From assembly GCF_000224145.3 (NCBI RefSeq), contig NC_020170.2, forward strand, positions 2,351,589-2,415,588: a stretch of 64,000 bases of DNA. Reading direction: 5' to 3'. This DNA comes from Ciona intestinalis (taxonomy: Eukaryota; Chordata; Ascidiacea; Phlebobranchia; Cionidae). Position 1 is the first letter of the stretch; every line of letters begins with the position of its first letter. The position numbers and the translations under genes are program-made. The notes beneath the pieces were generated by a model. It was not told the DNA's origin, ran no database searches, and saw only the letters and a program-made list of their open reading frames with translations. Below are positions 1-12,257 of this stretch, in pieces.

Positions 1-80
1 ATGTACAGGTTATAAGTTATAAAGCCTATTTAGTATTATAAGTTATTAAGTAAGCCTGGTCGCACGGGAAAGAATATCCG

Positions 81-86
81 TTTATT
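81..86 (-). promoter_or_regulatory. poly(A) signal AATAAA of the small membrane-protein gene
   Basis: TTTATT on the plus strand is AATAAA on the minus strand, about 290 bp past the stop codon at 376. It is the first canonical signal after the gene and fits as its 3' end. The rest of 1-375 holds no gene I can support. Confidence 0.4.
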
Positions 87-375
87 TAGACCATTTTACA
101 TTACTGAAAGTTCTACGCTCCGTAACATTAGCCTAACCCCACTTTTTGTAGATCTGTAGTTATATAAATCAATATGCCTAAAAGTTCTCACCGGTCAAGG
201 GCATCTAATGGCGTTCCGCTTCCCCCGCTTCCACAGTAGCATCCGTATTTTACAAACTTAGATCCGATTATTAACTTATTCCACCAATTCCAGCTTTTAC
301 CCTTAAATATTTGTAAAGTTTTAATATACGTTGCTTAAATAACCAATAAACAACGCCACTAATACAAATAATTCT

Positions 376-742
376 CTAGTTTATAAACCACGTATACCCC
401 ATATATAAAAATAAGACGCAAAATATGACCTGGTAACAGAGCATCTGTAGTCCCAAATTATACACGGCAACGTTGGTAGAAGATTGGTCCATTTCCTCTT
501 GTTCATCGTCTATGGTTGATTCCCTTGCTGTCGCTTCGTCCATATAAAGTCGCAACTAAAACAAAAATCATTTGGTAAAATGGCATTGCAAAACTACTGT
601 TAATTCGGTATAGTTAATATGTAAATCTTACCATCTCGGAAAACGGATTCACGTCGGTTTCACTATCTCGATATTCATTGTGCCTCGCGTTAACAAATGC
701 CAACGAAATAACCAGCACAAGCAATTTGAGCAACGTTACCAT
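376..742 (-). CDS. small two-exon protein with signal peptide and C-terminal membrane segment
   Basis: Exon 1 is 742-632 (111 nt), exon 2 is 555-376 (180 nt with TAG). The donor is GTAAG, the acceptor TTTTAG, and the phase is 0 on both sides, giving 96 aa. Residues 1-19 (MVTLLKLLVLVISLAFVNA) are a textbook signal peptide with an N-A cleavage site. Residues 20-70 are polar and acidic (DDEQEEMD). Residues 71-93 (LGLQMLCYQVIFCVLFLYMG plus YTW) are a strongly hydrophobic helix, followed by only three residues. The mature form would be a short ectodomain of about 50 aa on a single membrane anchor; a C-terminal GPI signal is less likely because a charged cleavage region is not obvious. I do not recognise the family. 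It faces a signal-peptide exon at 883 across a 140-bp gap. The intact splice sites and phase are the main support. Confidence 0.6.
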
Positions 743-882
743 TTTGTATTGAGCTTGAGTGACCAAACTGTATCAAGTTTGTGGACAAAATGCGGTATAG
801 AGCAGACAAAACTGTATATTTAAAGTTGAAAATGTATACAAAGAATTTCTTTGAAAGTATATTCAGCTACAGACGAATAAGT
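743..882. promoter_or_regulatory. candidate bidirectional promoter between two secretory-type starts
   Basis: Only 140 bp separate the minus-strand start codon at 742 and the plus-strand start codon at 883. Both reading frames begin with signal peptides, so the spacer may hold promoters for both. Pure inference from spacing; no TATA box was assigned. Confidence 0.3.
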
Positions 883-1215
883 ATGAAGGATGTTATGATT
901 TTGCCAGCTGCGCTGTTTCTAATTGTTGGTTTAGTCGATTTGCATTGCTACAGGTAGCAATAGCTTTGCACGTATAGAAAATCCCGTGTTTTCGTTGTTT
1001 TGTCCTGGTGAAATGCTTCATAAATAAAAAATATATCTCTAGTAAAGAGATTTCTAATAGGCCGTGTTCTCTTTTCCTTTATGTTTGCAAGGAAATGGTT
1101 TAAATCTCTTCGGTAGAAGTACTGAACAAACTGAAAGAACGATAGATGTAATCCGTTTGGTAATACAATTGGATATTTTACAAACAGAGGCAAACGTTGT
1201 TCAGATTGTATATGT
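883..1215 (+). CDS. possible secreted protein, first exon clear, rest uncertain
   Basis: The frame from ATG 883 reads MKDVMILPAALFLIVGLVDL then HCY, a convincing signal peptide, and reaches a good donor CAG|GTAGCA after 953 (phase 2). An acceptor TTCGGTAG near 1117 continues the frame as R-STEQTERTIDVIRLVIQLD-, an amphipathic stretch ending near a GTATATG donor around 1215. Other acceptors (CTCTAG near 1043, TGCAAG near 1091) give much shorter products. Without splicing the frame stops at 955. No last exon could be fixed. It may be a short secreted peptide gene or chance. Confidence 0.27.
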
Positions 1216-1559
1216 ATACATAAATGTTGAATTTTTTTTTCTGATGGCCGAATGAACGTCGGTCGCGTGATTAAAATCATCCACTGTCTTGTCGCGTGCG
1301 TTGATAATCTGATCACACGGTGGTGTTTTACTTTAAAATTGTTCCCCAACGCTGCTTTGCCTGTGTTCTGCGTTATATCAACGCTTGAAGCCTTGGTTAT
1401 ATTATATATGCTTGTAACAAAGTTTAGAAATTGTATTTTGTTTAACGTCAATGGTATGGTGTTTGCCTTCAAATATATATTTTAATATTTGTTGCTGCTA
1501 TGTTTAGGTATTTATTAGGTCTTTAGTATCTTGAATAACTGTGCTGCATAACAGCTACC
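1216..1559. other. intergenic and 5' region of SKIC8
   Basis: No gene supported. AG acceptor-like sites lie just before the SKIC8 start (TTTATTAG, ATAACAG followed by CTACC-ATG) and could receive a spliced leader. A 174-codon open frame on the minus strand (1472-948) crosses this area; see the rejected list. Confidence 0.35.
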
Positions 1560-2477
1560 ATGAGCACACAGTATAGTGTCCTATTCAAGCAAGAGCAGGC
1601 GCACGACGAGGATATATGGTGCTGTGCCTGGGGAAAAAGTGAAAAGGATGGAACAGAACACATCGTCACAGGTTCACTTGATGATAAAGTAAAATGCTGG
1701 AAATGGGTTGATGAACAATTGGAACTAAAGTGGATATTAGAAGGCCACCAGTTGGGCATTGTGTCTGTGGACATTAACAGCTCTGGTACAATAGCAGCAT
1801 CTAGTTCTTTGGATGCACATATACGACTTTGGGATTTAGACTCCGGAAAACAGCTTCGAGCCATTGATGGGGGGACAGTTGAAACATGGACTGTTGCATT
1901 TTCACCAGATGGAAATCATATTGCGACCGGGGGTCAGAGTGGACAGATATTGGTAATCAATGTGGACGACGGTCGCACTGAATTCAAACTGGATACAAGA
2001 GGAAAATTCACCTTAAGCATCGCGTATAGTGACAATGGGAAATATGTTGCATGTGGTGCCATGGACGGTATCATCAAAGTTTTTGATGTTGCTAGCCAGC
2101 GGTTGCTACACACACTAGAAGGCCATGCAATGCCCATACGTTCACTTGCATTTTCACCGGATTCCCATCGGCTCGTTACTGCTTCAGATGACGGACAAAT
2201 AAAGGTTTACGATGTTAAAAATGCAACATTCATTCAAACCCTTAGTGGTCATTCCTCATGGGTGCATGGGGTGGCATTCTGTCATAATAACTTGCATTTT
2301 GCCTCATGCTCAGCCGATAAAACGGTAAAAATATGGGATGTGTCTTCCCATCAGTGTGTTAACACATTTTACGATCACAGAGACCAAGTCTGGTCTTGTT
2401 GCTATAACAACAATGGCTCTAAGTTGGTGTCTGTTTCAGATGACAAAGCTATTCATATTTATGATTGCCCTATTTAA
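1560..2477 (+). CDS. SKIC8: SKI8 / WDR61 WD40 protein, intronless
   Basis: 305 aa, the same length as human WDR61 (SKIC8). The N-terminus [17 protein letters not shown] and the C-terminus IHIYDCPI match the family closely, as do [13 protein letters not shown] and [17 protein letters not shown]. Seven WD40 repeats fill the whole protein and form one beta-propeller. The family member is a subunit of the cytoplasmic SKI complex, which feeds RNA to the exosome, and is also found with the nuclear PAF1 complex. The gene is a single exon. A weak ATTAAA lies at 2661, and a T-rich acceptor at 2687 precedes the DMXL start, so it may be the first gene of an operon. Confidence 0.96.
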   Translation: MSTQYSVLFKQEQAHDEDIWCCAWGKSEKDGTEHIVTGSLDDKVKCWKWVDEQLELKWILEGHQLGIVSVDINSSGTIAASSSLDAHIRLWDLDSGKQLRAIDGGTVETWTVAFSPDGNHIATGGQSGQILVINVDDGRTEFKLDTRGKFTLSIAYSDNGKYVACGAMDGIIKVFDVASQRLLHTLEGHAMPIRSLAFSPDSHRLVTASDDGQIKVYDVKNATFIQTLSGHSSWVHGVAFCHNNLHFASCSADKTVKIWDVSSHQCVNTFYDHRDQVWSCCYNNNGSKLVSVSDDKAIHIYDCPI

Positions 2478-2660
2478 TCCTTAACATTGCTTTTTAGTTC
2501 TTCGTGTAGTTTATTTTAATGATCATTATAAGAAATTTTGTAATAGTTCTTGCAACTTCTTGGTGTAAAAGCATTAAAATGTTGAACATGAGTTTAAAGC
2601 GTGCACATGTGATGATTTTTAGCATTTCATGTAAAACTCTAAATTTTCATAGGCCTACCA

Positions 2661-2687
2661 ATTAAAATTCCGTTTAATACTTTTTAG
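2661..2687 (+). promoter_or_regulatory. intercistronic poly(A)/trans-splice signal pair
   Basis: ATTAAA (2661-2666) is followed 15 bp later by a pyrimidine-rich acceptor ending TTTTTAG at 2687, and the DMXL ATG is 26 bp downstream. Ciona is known for spliced-leader trans-splicing and short-spaced operons; this is the arrangement expected between two cistrons. The assignment to an operon is inference. Confidence 0.4.
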
Positions 2688-2712
2688 ATGTTAGTTCACT
2701 GAGCAAAACATA

Positions 2713-5700
2713 ATGAAACAGCACCAAGTCTTGACTGGATCATCGAATCCTGGCAACCACTGTTACGACATTGGACAGATTTCCAACTTCACATTTTTTG
2801 CATATGGGTCCGGATGCGATGTAGTCATTTCTTCCTCATCCAAACATCCTCTGCAGATTCTTACTTACAAAGATGATGTAGTGGTGAGTGCTCTCTCATG
2901 TAGTGAGAACAATGGCTACATTGCAGTTGCTTACGCACATAATATTGTACTGTATTGGCCGCAAAGAAATTCAATCAATCATACTTACACATGGAGTCAA
3001 AAATCTTCTTTTGTTCTCGATGAAAATGAAGGCCATGCGAAGATTCTGTCATGGAATTACGATGGCTCCCAACTTTTAACTGGATCATCAATGATTAGTT
3101 TGTGGAAGTCCTCCAGTGATGATGAAGATGAAGAAGGATCATCCTCTTGGAGTTGTGCATGGAAGAGTGGGAGCGAGGAGCATCCGATCGAACTCTCATT
3201 CTCTCCAACTAACTCTGCAAGCCAGCTGTTTGCTTCCGTGACCGATGGAGATTGCATGATCAAAGTCTGGTTTCCGCACCGAAAAAAAGATAACAGGGAC
3301 ATTGACTTTACTTTCACATACCTTCTACACCCACAACCAGTTGTCGGCTTTGAATGGAGAAAGAATTTTGTTTCCGGAAGATTTGAAATATTTTCCAATG
3401 TTCTCATCAGTTCATCAAGAGACCAGATATGTAGAATCTGGTGTGAGACTAAATCGCCCACTTCACAGTTGCTGAAATTCCAATCAAAACAACCCACCCA
3501 TCAATCTAAAATGGGTCAAAACCTCAATCAACCTAGACAAGTGATGAAAGCAGCTACGGCACCTGCCATGTCTTCACTCACACCAACTCCAACCAGTTCA
3601 AGCGGGAAAAGAGTTTCAGAAAACCGTCATTTCCATCTTGCTGCTTCCATCAACCCTCTTTCCGATATTCCTTTGTTACCTTCAGCAGGAGAGCAGCGAC
3701 TAAATTCGAACAACGACACACAAGTCACTACGTTTACTATACACTGGCTAAACAATAAATTCCACCAAAGCAGAGTTCTTCAAAACCAGCTTTTACAGCA
3801 AGTAATTTCGTCCCATAATATCTTAGAAGAGGAAGGCCTTACCATGAGTTCAAGTGACAGCTCTCTATACTTAAATGCACCAGAAGTTATCGAAAAGTTA
3901 GTTTACGACTGGATTGAGTCCAGAGATGCTCTCTTCTCCATTCACCCTGCAGATGGTTCACTACTGGTGTGGCATATTGATTGGTTAGATGAAAACCGAC
4001 CTGGTAGAATCAGACAGCCTCAAGTTTGTTTTTCGTCAAGAATCCCAATGGCATTTTCTAGTGGAGATGCTGCTACTCTGTGCCCTAATGTTATCCTCTT
4101 TGTAAACTTTTCCACCCAGCAAAATCTTCTTCACTCTGCCAGCTGCTTCAGTTTAAACCCTCAACAGAATTCTGCTGATGTCAGCACGCCTGACATAGTG
4201 TACACAGATGTTCAACTGCTAAGCAAGCACACTGATGGGAGTCTAAACTTGTGGCAAGTTTCCTTCAGCGACGAGAATGATTTCTCATCCATCATGAGCA
4301 TCTACCACATCACGCGTATATGCGGACATTGTTTCCATCTATCAGGGATTCTCTCGCATCCCATACTCCCTCTTCTTCTCACAACAGCCTCACATCAAGT
4401 GGCAAGTCCTCTAAAACCATCGGAGGAAAGCGATCTTATCTTATGGAGAGTTGACCCTGTGGGGCCTTTGTCATTTTGCGGAGGTCTCTCAGAGCTGACA
4501 AGAATTAGCAACGACCAGCACAGCTTCACACATGTGTCTTGGTTCCCTGTTCTGTTCCCTGCCTGGTGTTTAGGTCGTACCAACAACTCCCCCAGCACAG
4601 CTTTAATAGCTATTGGCAAAGACTTTATCAATATATACCAAGCGCTAGTTGATGCTGATGCGATTTTAACAGAAATCAATGCAGCTCAAACAATTTCGAC
4701 AGAGAAACCTGCAAAACGGAACCTGGTCTCACAACAATCTTCTGCCCATCCAGGCTGTCTTCTGCATCTGCTTAATTTGCAAGAGAAAGTAACAAATGGA
4801 GGAAACATGCTTCTTCTTGAAACCTTTCCCGACAGTGCAATGTGTGGATCGGAAACAACAAAAACCAGAAACTGTCATTTTCAAAAATCATTCTTCATTG
4901 TCATAGTTGAACAAAATGAACAAGCTGTTATCCATACATGGAAAGTCACATTCAAGGCAAGTTTATCCTCAGTTAAAGAATTAAGAAGCAGAAGAACCAC
5001 TGTTCGGATGTCGGACTCTTCTGATGATGACAGTGTAGAAGATGATGTGGAAGATGAATCAACCTCTTTCTCATTCATAGATGTTTCTTTGGACAAAATC
5101 TCAAGTGAAAACATTCAGCTACCCCACCCCTCTGCAAAAGTTCTGAGTGCTTGTTCTGGTACTGGAAGATTTGGTTTGTTGCTAGATCCGAAACAGAAGA
5201 CTAATGTTTATAATTCTCCCTTCCATGTATGCACTGCATGTGATGATGATAATATTTACTTTTGGTGCTACTCTGCTACCCCTAATCCTGTGACAGGTCA
5301 CCATTGGAATATATGGAGTGCTGACAACTCCCCTGGTGGTAGCGTGAGGGTTGAAGGTAGGCCTATCATTATCAAGGCTGCAAATCCTACACTGCTAGCT
5401 TGCCTGCATAATAATTTAGATGGTAATTTCATGGTGACTGTTTATGAATGTGCATCCAGTGGCGGTTCAAACTGGATGGAACAGGATCGAATCCAGTATG
5501 ATGTTGAGGATGCATGTAAAGAAGAAGAATTCCATCTTGACTGGTTGTCAAGGGAAGAAGGCTCATTTTTTCTTGCAGTTGGTTACGCAAGAAATATTAA
5601 AATCTATTCACTCTCCCCCAATGACATCAAAGGAAAATCGAAAAAGGAGAAACAATCTTCAAACTCATTTTCACCAATTTCGCGACAAGTTTCATTAGAC

Positions 5701-8700
5701 GCACACACCAGACAAAAGCTGTTTGCTTCATCCAAGTTGAAATCGGCAGAAATGTCAATTGAGGAGTTTAATGTTGGCCGGACTTCTCAAGATAATGATC
5801 GTGTCAATTGGAGGCTATTGCGCTGGCGGTTACTTAAGGATTTAAATGTCTCTTCCAACAATGTTACATTTAGTCATTCGAAATATTCTTCAGTAGTTTC
5901 CTGGGCAAGAGATGGGATTCTGGTAGTTGCGACGCAAACTGAAATGTACGTCTTCTGCCCTTGGATGGAACAGGATAAACAGTCCACAAAAAGTGATATG
6001 ATGAGTTTATCTGAAATTGCTGACAAAGCTTGTCCAACTTTGCCACAGTATCATCCTTTAGTGCTGTCCGAGCTTATGAACAGTGGGCATATGGCAGTGG
6101 TTAGAGAAATTCTTATAAACCTTGCAATTTGCATTAATGGGGAATTTCATGACACTGTGTGTCAATCAGAAGTACTGCAAGTTGAAAAGTATCACTTTGC
6201 TGATAGCATGATTAATACATCAAGGCTCTGTACAACAGGAAATAACATCACACCTCTGGCACTGAACTCTCTTCTGGCGGACAGTGGTCACCTGCAGTCA
6301 AACTTCACTAAAAAAGAAGAAAGTTCTTCTGATCCAGTTGGAGAAGCCCAAAAAAATGTAGTGGAAACACTGGACGATCTGGAAACACTGGATGACTTGC
6401 AGATGGATGAAGAGTCTGATGAGGAGCTAAATGATATCCTTGGAATTAAATCATCCAAAAAAAGAAACAAGACTTCAAGGGAGCAGGTTGATCTTGCCAG
6501 TCTGGAGCCAAACTATTTTGGAAAAGAGCATTGCAAAGTAATTCATGAGTTTCTTGTCAGGAACCAGTTACCTGGCCTTAGTAGCTTAGATCAAATGGAG
6601 TTAATGGCCTTGGCTGATACATTAGAGATGACAAACGCTTCGAATCTTCATTCTAACTCACCAAGTAATGAAGATGAGGTTTCTGGACATGGTTTCCGAG
6701 CAGGGGAAAGAGGGTATGCAGTGTCTGGAGGTGGCGGTGGTTCCTTAGATAACTGTGGTCTGCAATATGTTATGGCCCTGCATAACCACCTATGTCTACT
6801 CAATTCACTTCCTTCGGTGAATAGAGCAGTCTTGTTAAAACAAGGTTTAGATTCATGTCATTTTGCATGGGCTTTTCACTCAGAGGCAGAAGATGAGATG
6901 TTGTCTATGTTACCGAGTGTTCACAGAGGTTCTCCGGAGTGGAAAGAACTAAAGTCTCTCGGAGTAGGATGGTGGATTCGTTCCAATGTCCTCTTAAGGA
7001 GGTTGATTGAACAGACAGCCAGAGCTGCTTTTCTGAAGAATAACGACCCATTGGATTCTGCTCTATTCTATCTTGCATTGCAAAAGAAAGCTGTGCTGTG
7101 TGGTTTGTTTAAGTCAGTTAAAGACACCAGAATGTATGGATTTTTTCAGAATAACTTCCGAGAAGAGCGTTGGCGTGTAGCTGCGTTAAAAAATGCATTC
7201 GCTCTTATGGGAAAGCAGAGATTTCAGCAAGCAGCTGCATTTTTCCTACTATCTGGCTCCGTACACGATGCAGTTGAAGTCTGCATTGAGAAACTGAAGG
7301 ATATACAACTTGCGCTTGTCATCGCGCGAATGCATCCTACCAATACTGTGAGTGAAGAAAAACTGTTGTTGAATCATGTCCTTGGTGAAAATGATTCCTC
7401 CCACACTGTCAATACAACGACTTCTGATTCATTTCTTCGAAGTATGTCATACTGGATACTTGGTCGCTACAAGGAATCGGTCACAACATTGGTCGAAAAT
7501 GTTCGTCAAGAAGACATTACAGATATATTCAATTTTTACATGTTCTTAAGAAATCACCCCATAGTCCAGCGCAGTCGAGCTGTTGAAGCAGCTTCAAGTC
7601 CAACTACAAATCAACCCAATATATCAGAAAATGAGCGTGGACTTATTTTCCAAACTGCTGTAGTTCACCTCGAGGCAGGATGCCCTGTGTTAACACTTGA
7701 TTCACTCTCCAATCTTCCAAACAAGGAGATAAAATCTGCATCTCCGGATGTTGTTACTCCTGTGAAAGAAGAAGTTCAGGAGGTTCCGGACTGGAGTGCT
7801 CCTGTGGATCTTGGTGATGATGGAGGCTTGGATCTCTATTGGAGTGAGGATGATGACGATGATATGTCAGATAAAAACGATCCCGATGTTCCAACAATTA
7901 CCATCCAGCCCTGTTCCCCTCCACAAGGGGTTCCTCACCAAGATAATGAACAAGTTGAACTCGCTGCATTTTCTCAAGACATATTCGCCAATCACCTTCG
8001 CATGACTGCTTGTTTAAAAATATTCGTTCAAGAGCTTCAAGCCATCGCCAATGCTTATAACATGGATGGCGGACAACTACGCTCCAAACTTTACATGTGG
8101 TTGGAAAATGCTTCAAAAGTGATGAATAGGATTTTTGGGAGCCAGGAGCATGATTCACCTGGGATGCAGCAAGTTGGTCCTCTGCATCACGGATCATCCT
8201 CAGATGAAGAAGCATCAAACTCTATTGAGAGCATGAGCAATCGCGCATCCGGATTAAGTTTAGCTCCATCTTTGCATGAGCTGATCCTCGCTGATAACCA
8301 AGATTGGAAATCCCGCCGAAGTGCTTTGACCCGAAGGCATAAGTGGCTTCAGCGCAACCACAACTTTATAAGGACGCTCCTCTCATACTGCAACCTGCAC
8401 GACTCTGCTTTTGGCTCATTAGCAGCTCTAAGGATGGAGCTCCTGCTTCTTCTTCAGGAGTCTTTACAAGATCAAACCTCCCCACGACACCTGGCATCTC
8501 CTCTTCCACTTCCGAGCGCCAACATCCCTCTCATCAGTTCCATTGCATCTTCCTGCAAATCTGTGATCGCTGACCCTCTTACCCATCTCTGTCACATGAC
8601 GCACGATATTCTAAGAGCAATCCTTCACTTTGTCCAAGCCCCACACCCAACTGACAACAGCCAGTCATACACAAGTACAATGCTTTGCTGCCAAGCTGCT

Positions 8701-11447
8701 GCTTTATCATCATGCATTTATCAAAGCCTGTGTGATACTAGTTCCTCCAGCTACAGATCTAAGCTGTTTAAAGTCGATACATCAATGGAAGATTCTCATC
8801 CTCCTCGGAACCAGGCTCCTGATGTCCTTACCTACATCCCTCCAACAACAGCTCCATCTCAATGGCCAGGAGTTCCTCTTCTTCAATCGCTCCTCAACTC
8901 TCAAGCATCTTCCGGAGAAAACCGAACCAAGATCATAGTTCTTCTCACGGAAGCTACGGCATCAGTTTACATCAGTCTTGTAATCCATGCTTTGAGAACA
9001 CACAACGCATCCTTGTTATACAGACTCACAAACCACAACTTAGGTACAAAAATGTGGAATGCCGTTTTTGGAGGTGGCGTGCGACAACTGATCACTTACT
9101 CTACTCCTCATACAAATCCAGAGGTTCCCACGAAAAGTGTGCAAAAAATGAGAGATCGTCTCAACAGCAAAGTCCTTCTCACAATGAAGAGACTTAGTAT
9201 CGGGTCCTCCGGACATCAATCCTCCTCCACGAAGGAAAAGTTTGTTCCTCCAGAGATTAGTTTATGGGATTGGTTTCTCACTAAACCGTTCACCAGCCTC
9301 AGTAACGATGCGATAAACTTCGATTCTGATGCAGATGTTGAGGAAGAGGAAGAAGAAGAGTCAGACACATACTCTGCACTTAGTGACCCAATTGATGATG
9401 TTGCTGCTTCGGATCAATTAGATCCTGATTCATACAGCTGGAAAATCCTACGTTTAGTGATCGTGCAAACTGTAATCAAAAGTCTGAAAGGATTTCTTTC
9501 ACTTGCTGGTCTTGATATTAATGAAATAAGTGCAAATTCATCCCTACTTGCTGCCACACTAAGAATTCTGCAGGATTGGCTGTCAGAAGCTTACTGTGCC
9601 CTAGAAGAATCTTCAGGCCCACCGACAGACTTTCTTCCGTCATTTCAAAACAGCGACTCAAACTTTGGTGGGCCTCGACCTGCTATGCTACGCTACCAAG
9701 CTATGCTTGAACCTAACAACACACCGTTTCATCCAGCTACAAGTAAGACCACAGGTTTGATTCGTCTATGGCACAGCCTAGTAAAAAAGGAAGAGTTGCA
9801 AGAGACATTTATTAAATACATTTACTTGAGGAAGAACAAGACTGAAGAGGATACTTCTGATACTGGAGACGAGTTTTCCACCCATGGGTCTTCATTCAGC
9901 CAAAAAGTGAAGATTCTCCACAAAGAACCGGATATAGTGACAGCTTTTTGCATGAACAGTGTCAACAAAAACTGCATCGCTCTCTCCTCCAGCAAAGAAG
10001 TCATTGAGCTTGATCTTTCGATGCTCCTCGCATCCGATGCATGGGCGTGGGTGGAAGAGGCCTCCACACCTATGGAGAGGACAAGTTCTGTAAAAGATGA
10101 TGAAGAATTCCTCTTCGTTTCAACACCAAAACCTGGCAAGACGCATCCAGTGATGTACCCACAAAGCGCGCAAGTCTCTATCCCATGGCAAACTAAATCT
10201 CTAACAGGCCAAGGAGCAAATGTGCTGTTAAAGCGTGCAAGAGCTACTGTTCGTCGTCTCGAATCACACCCAACTCTCCCATACTACCTCACAGGCAGTG
10301 CTGATGGCAGTTTATGTATGTGGGAATGGGGCCACCAGCACCGCATCTCACAGTACAGAGCTGCGGGGCAATTTGCCAAGGTTTCTTCCGTCCATTTCAA
10401 CTTACTCGGCAACAAACTAAGCTTAGTAGATGGGGAAGGTTTCCTAACTCTCTGGCAAGTGAGTTCGCCCCAGAAATCGTTTTTCCATCACCTGGTTCAT
10501 GACAGAGGTGCAAGTGACTGTTGTTTCTTATCATCTGCAAGTGTGATAGCAACTGCTGGCCTCTCCACCTCTCACCGTAATGTTGCAATCTGGGATACTT
10601 TGATGCCAAAACGAAGCATGCTTGTGAAAGGTGGGTTAATTCATATTTACTAATCACCACTAAGGCTGCTGTTAGATTATAAAAAAAGTCAGCCTCGCAT
10701 GGCGGGGCAACGACAGTGATTATAACACGAGTGTTCTGTTTTACAAAGCTACCTGTTAAATATTAAAACAAACTAACTTTTACTTTATCTCTGGAATATT
10801 TTGCAAGTATTAAATAAATGAATGTAACTTATTTAGACTCGCATGGCAGGGCAATGTCACTCATTATAACAAGGGTGTTCTGTTTCACAAACCTCGTAAC
10901 TTTTCGAGTATTATTTCAATCTTTTTTCAATTTTGAGTTCACTCAACAGTACATTGTATTTAAAAAAAGTTTAACTGTAGATAAAAATAAAAGTTTTTGC
11001 TTTCTTTACTTTTGCTAACTAAATTTACTTTAAACTTCAGATTTTCTCGTTCACGAGCAAACTGGTTCGTACTGTCTGAAATATCTTCCTCGATATCGGT
11101 CGATTCTTGTTGGGGGAAAAAACGGGGTTGTGGCTGCATTTGATGATCGTAGTATGAATGAACCATTGGCAAAATTTATAGCTCACGACTCCGCTATAAA
11201 ATGCTTATCCGTGGACCCCCATGAGCGTATATATGCTACTGGATCTACCAGCGGTGACGTTAAAATTTGGGATGCAACATCAAACCAGTTGTTGAGTGCA
11301 TGCCCCAACGAACACACACGCTCGTCGCTGTTCAGGAATTTTGGTTTCGGGACCGTCCAAATTTCGCTGACAGACGACCAGATTTTCACATGCGGTGCAG
11401 ACGGTTCATTAAAAATGAAAATATTACCAAAGTTCAAATTACGATAA
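2713..11447 (+). CDS. DMXL: DMX-like protein (rabconnectin-3 alpha), giant first exon
   Basis: Exon 1 is 2713-10630 (7,918 nt), intron 10631-11040, exon 2 11041-11447. The donor AAAG|GTGGG and acceptor CTTCAG join in phase 1 to give K-D-FLVHEQTGSYC, and exon 2 ends ILPKFKLR. The total is 2,774 aa; vertebrate DMXL1/2 are about 3,030. Without the splice the frame would stop 7 residues into the intron. WD40 repeats form the N-terminal part. The Rav1-like core lies at about residues 1030-1560 (WRLLRWRLLKDL, LPSVNRAVLLKQGLDSCHFA, GVGWWIRSNVLLRRLIEQTA). C-terminal WD40 repeats run from about 2500. Acidic and Ser-rich linkers separate them, including a Glu run near residue 2220. The family assembles and regulates V-ATPase on endosomes, lysosomes and synaptic vesicles, with WDR7 as usual partner. 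The intron carries SINE fragments. Confidence 0.96.
10690..10895 (-). repeat. two SINE tail fragments in the DMXL intron
   Basis: Two copies of the 3' part of the Ciona SINE (reverse of a CGCATGGC...ACACGAGTGTTCTGTTT motif) lie about 150 bp apart at roughly 10694-10750 and 10839-10893. Both are fragments and lack the tRNA-like head. Confidence 0.55.
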
Positions 11448-12251
11448 TTTTCCTTCATCCTTATGTTTACTGTGTTGTGTAAATGTTGTGCAATAAGTTG
11501 ATGTGTTATCTCGTATGTGAACTATTTATTTTTCATTAAGGGATCATATCGTGTTAAACCTACATTAATACTATTACCATTACCATCTGTGTTACAAATT
11601 TAATCAATAATAATTTTTTCATGCAATATTTCAATTGGTTGCGATTGCTAGAGTTAAATTCAAAGAGTTAATGTTAAATTCAAAGATGTAGATTACCAAA
11701 TATTGATATATTTCCTAAACTGTATTAAATCAATACACCTGTAATGTCTGTCGTGAATACATAATGTGAACAAGTATGGAGTATCAGCCAAATAGTTAAT
11801 TACTTATTTAAAGTAGGATGATATATATACTTGGAAGTTATTTCATGCTTTGTGCCTACCAGGTCAGACCATATGTTAATGAAGACATTGCTAGAACGAT
11901 TCTTTGTTAAAATTGTCTTGTTTAATATAAAACTTGCATGGTGAACTTGAAATGATAAAAGTATCCTGAAATTCCTGAATGAAGGAACACATGCAACTTC
12001 CAAAACACTTTGTACGTGGCATCAAGTCTGTGACAAAAGTTCGAGACATGATATATTCTCGCAATAAAAAAATATTTGGTATTACGTTCTAGGGCCCACG
12101 CAGAAGTGCTGTACATGGCTCTGAAATATGAGCTGAAACAGTTGCAATAATCGGAGAGAATAAAACTATACGACTTATGTCTGCCACATCGTATCTGTGA
12201 GTGTTATAATAACTTTACATAGAGAACAATACCAATTAAACAGTGTTAAGG
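11448..12251. other. intergenic, convergent ends of DMXL and TRPM
   Basis: AT-rich DNA. Contains a short exon-like stretch at about 12090-12140 (acceptor, 18 open codons, TAA, then AATAAA at about 12160) that I could not connect to anything. No other gene seen. Confidence 0.5.
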
Positions 12252-12257
12252 TTTATT
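12252..12257 (-). promoter_or_regulatory. poly(A) signal of TRPM
   Basis: TTTATT on the plus strand, AATAAA on the minus strand, about 295 bp after the TRPM stop codon. First canonical signal downstream. Confidence 0.45.

Noticed and set aside
948..1472. 174-codon open frame on the minus strand
   Set aside because: Longest unexplained frame, but no motif, no domain-like pattern, mixed composition and no poly(A) or splice context; it also overlaps the better-supported plus-strand signal-peptide exon.
11800..12116. Two overlapping minus-strand frames of about 65 codons
   Set aside because: No homology, no splice support, lie in the convergent intergenic region.
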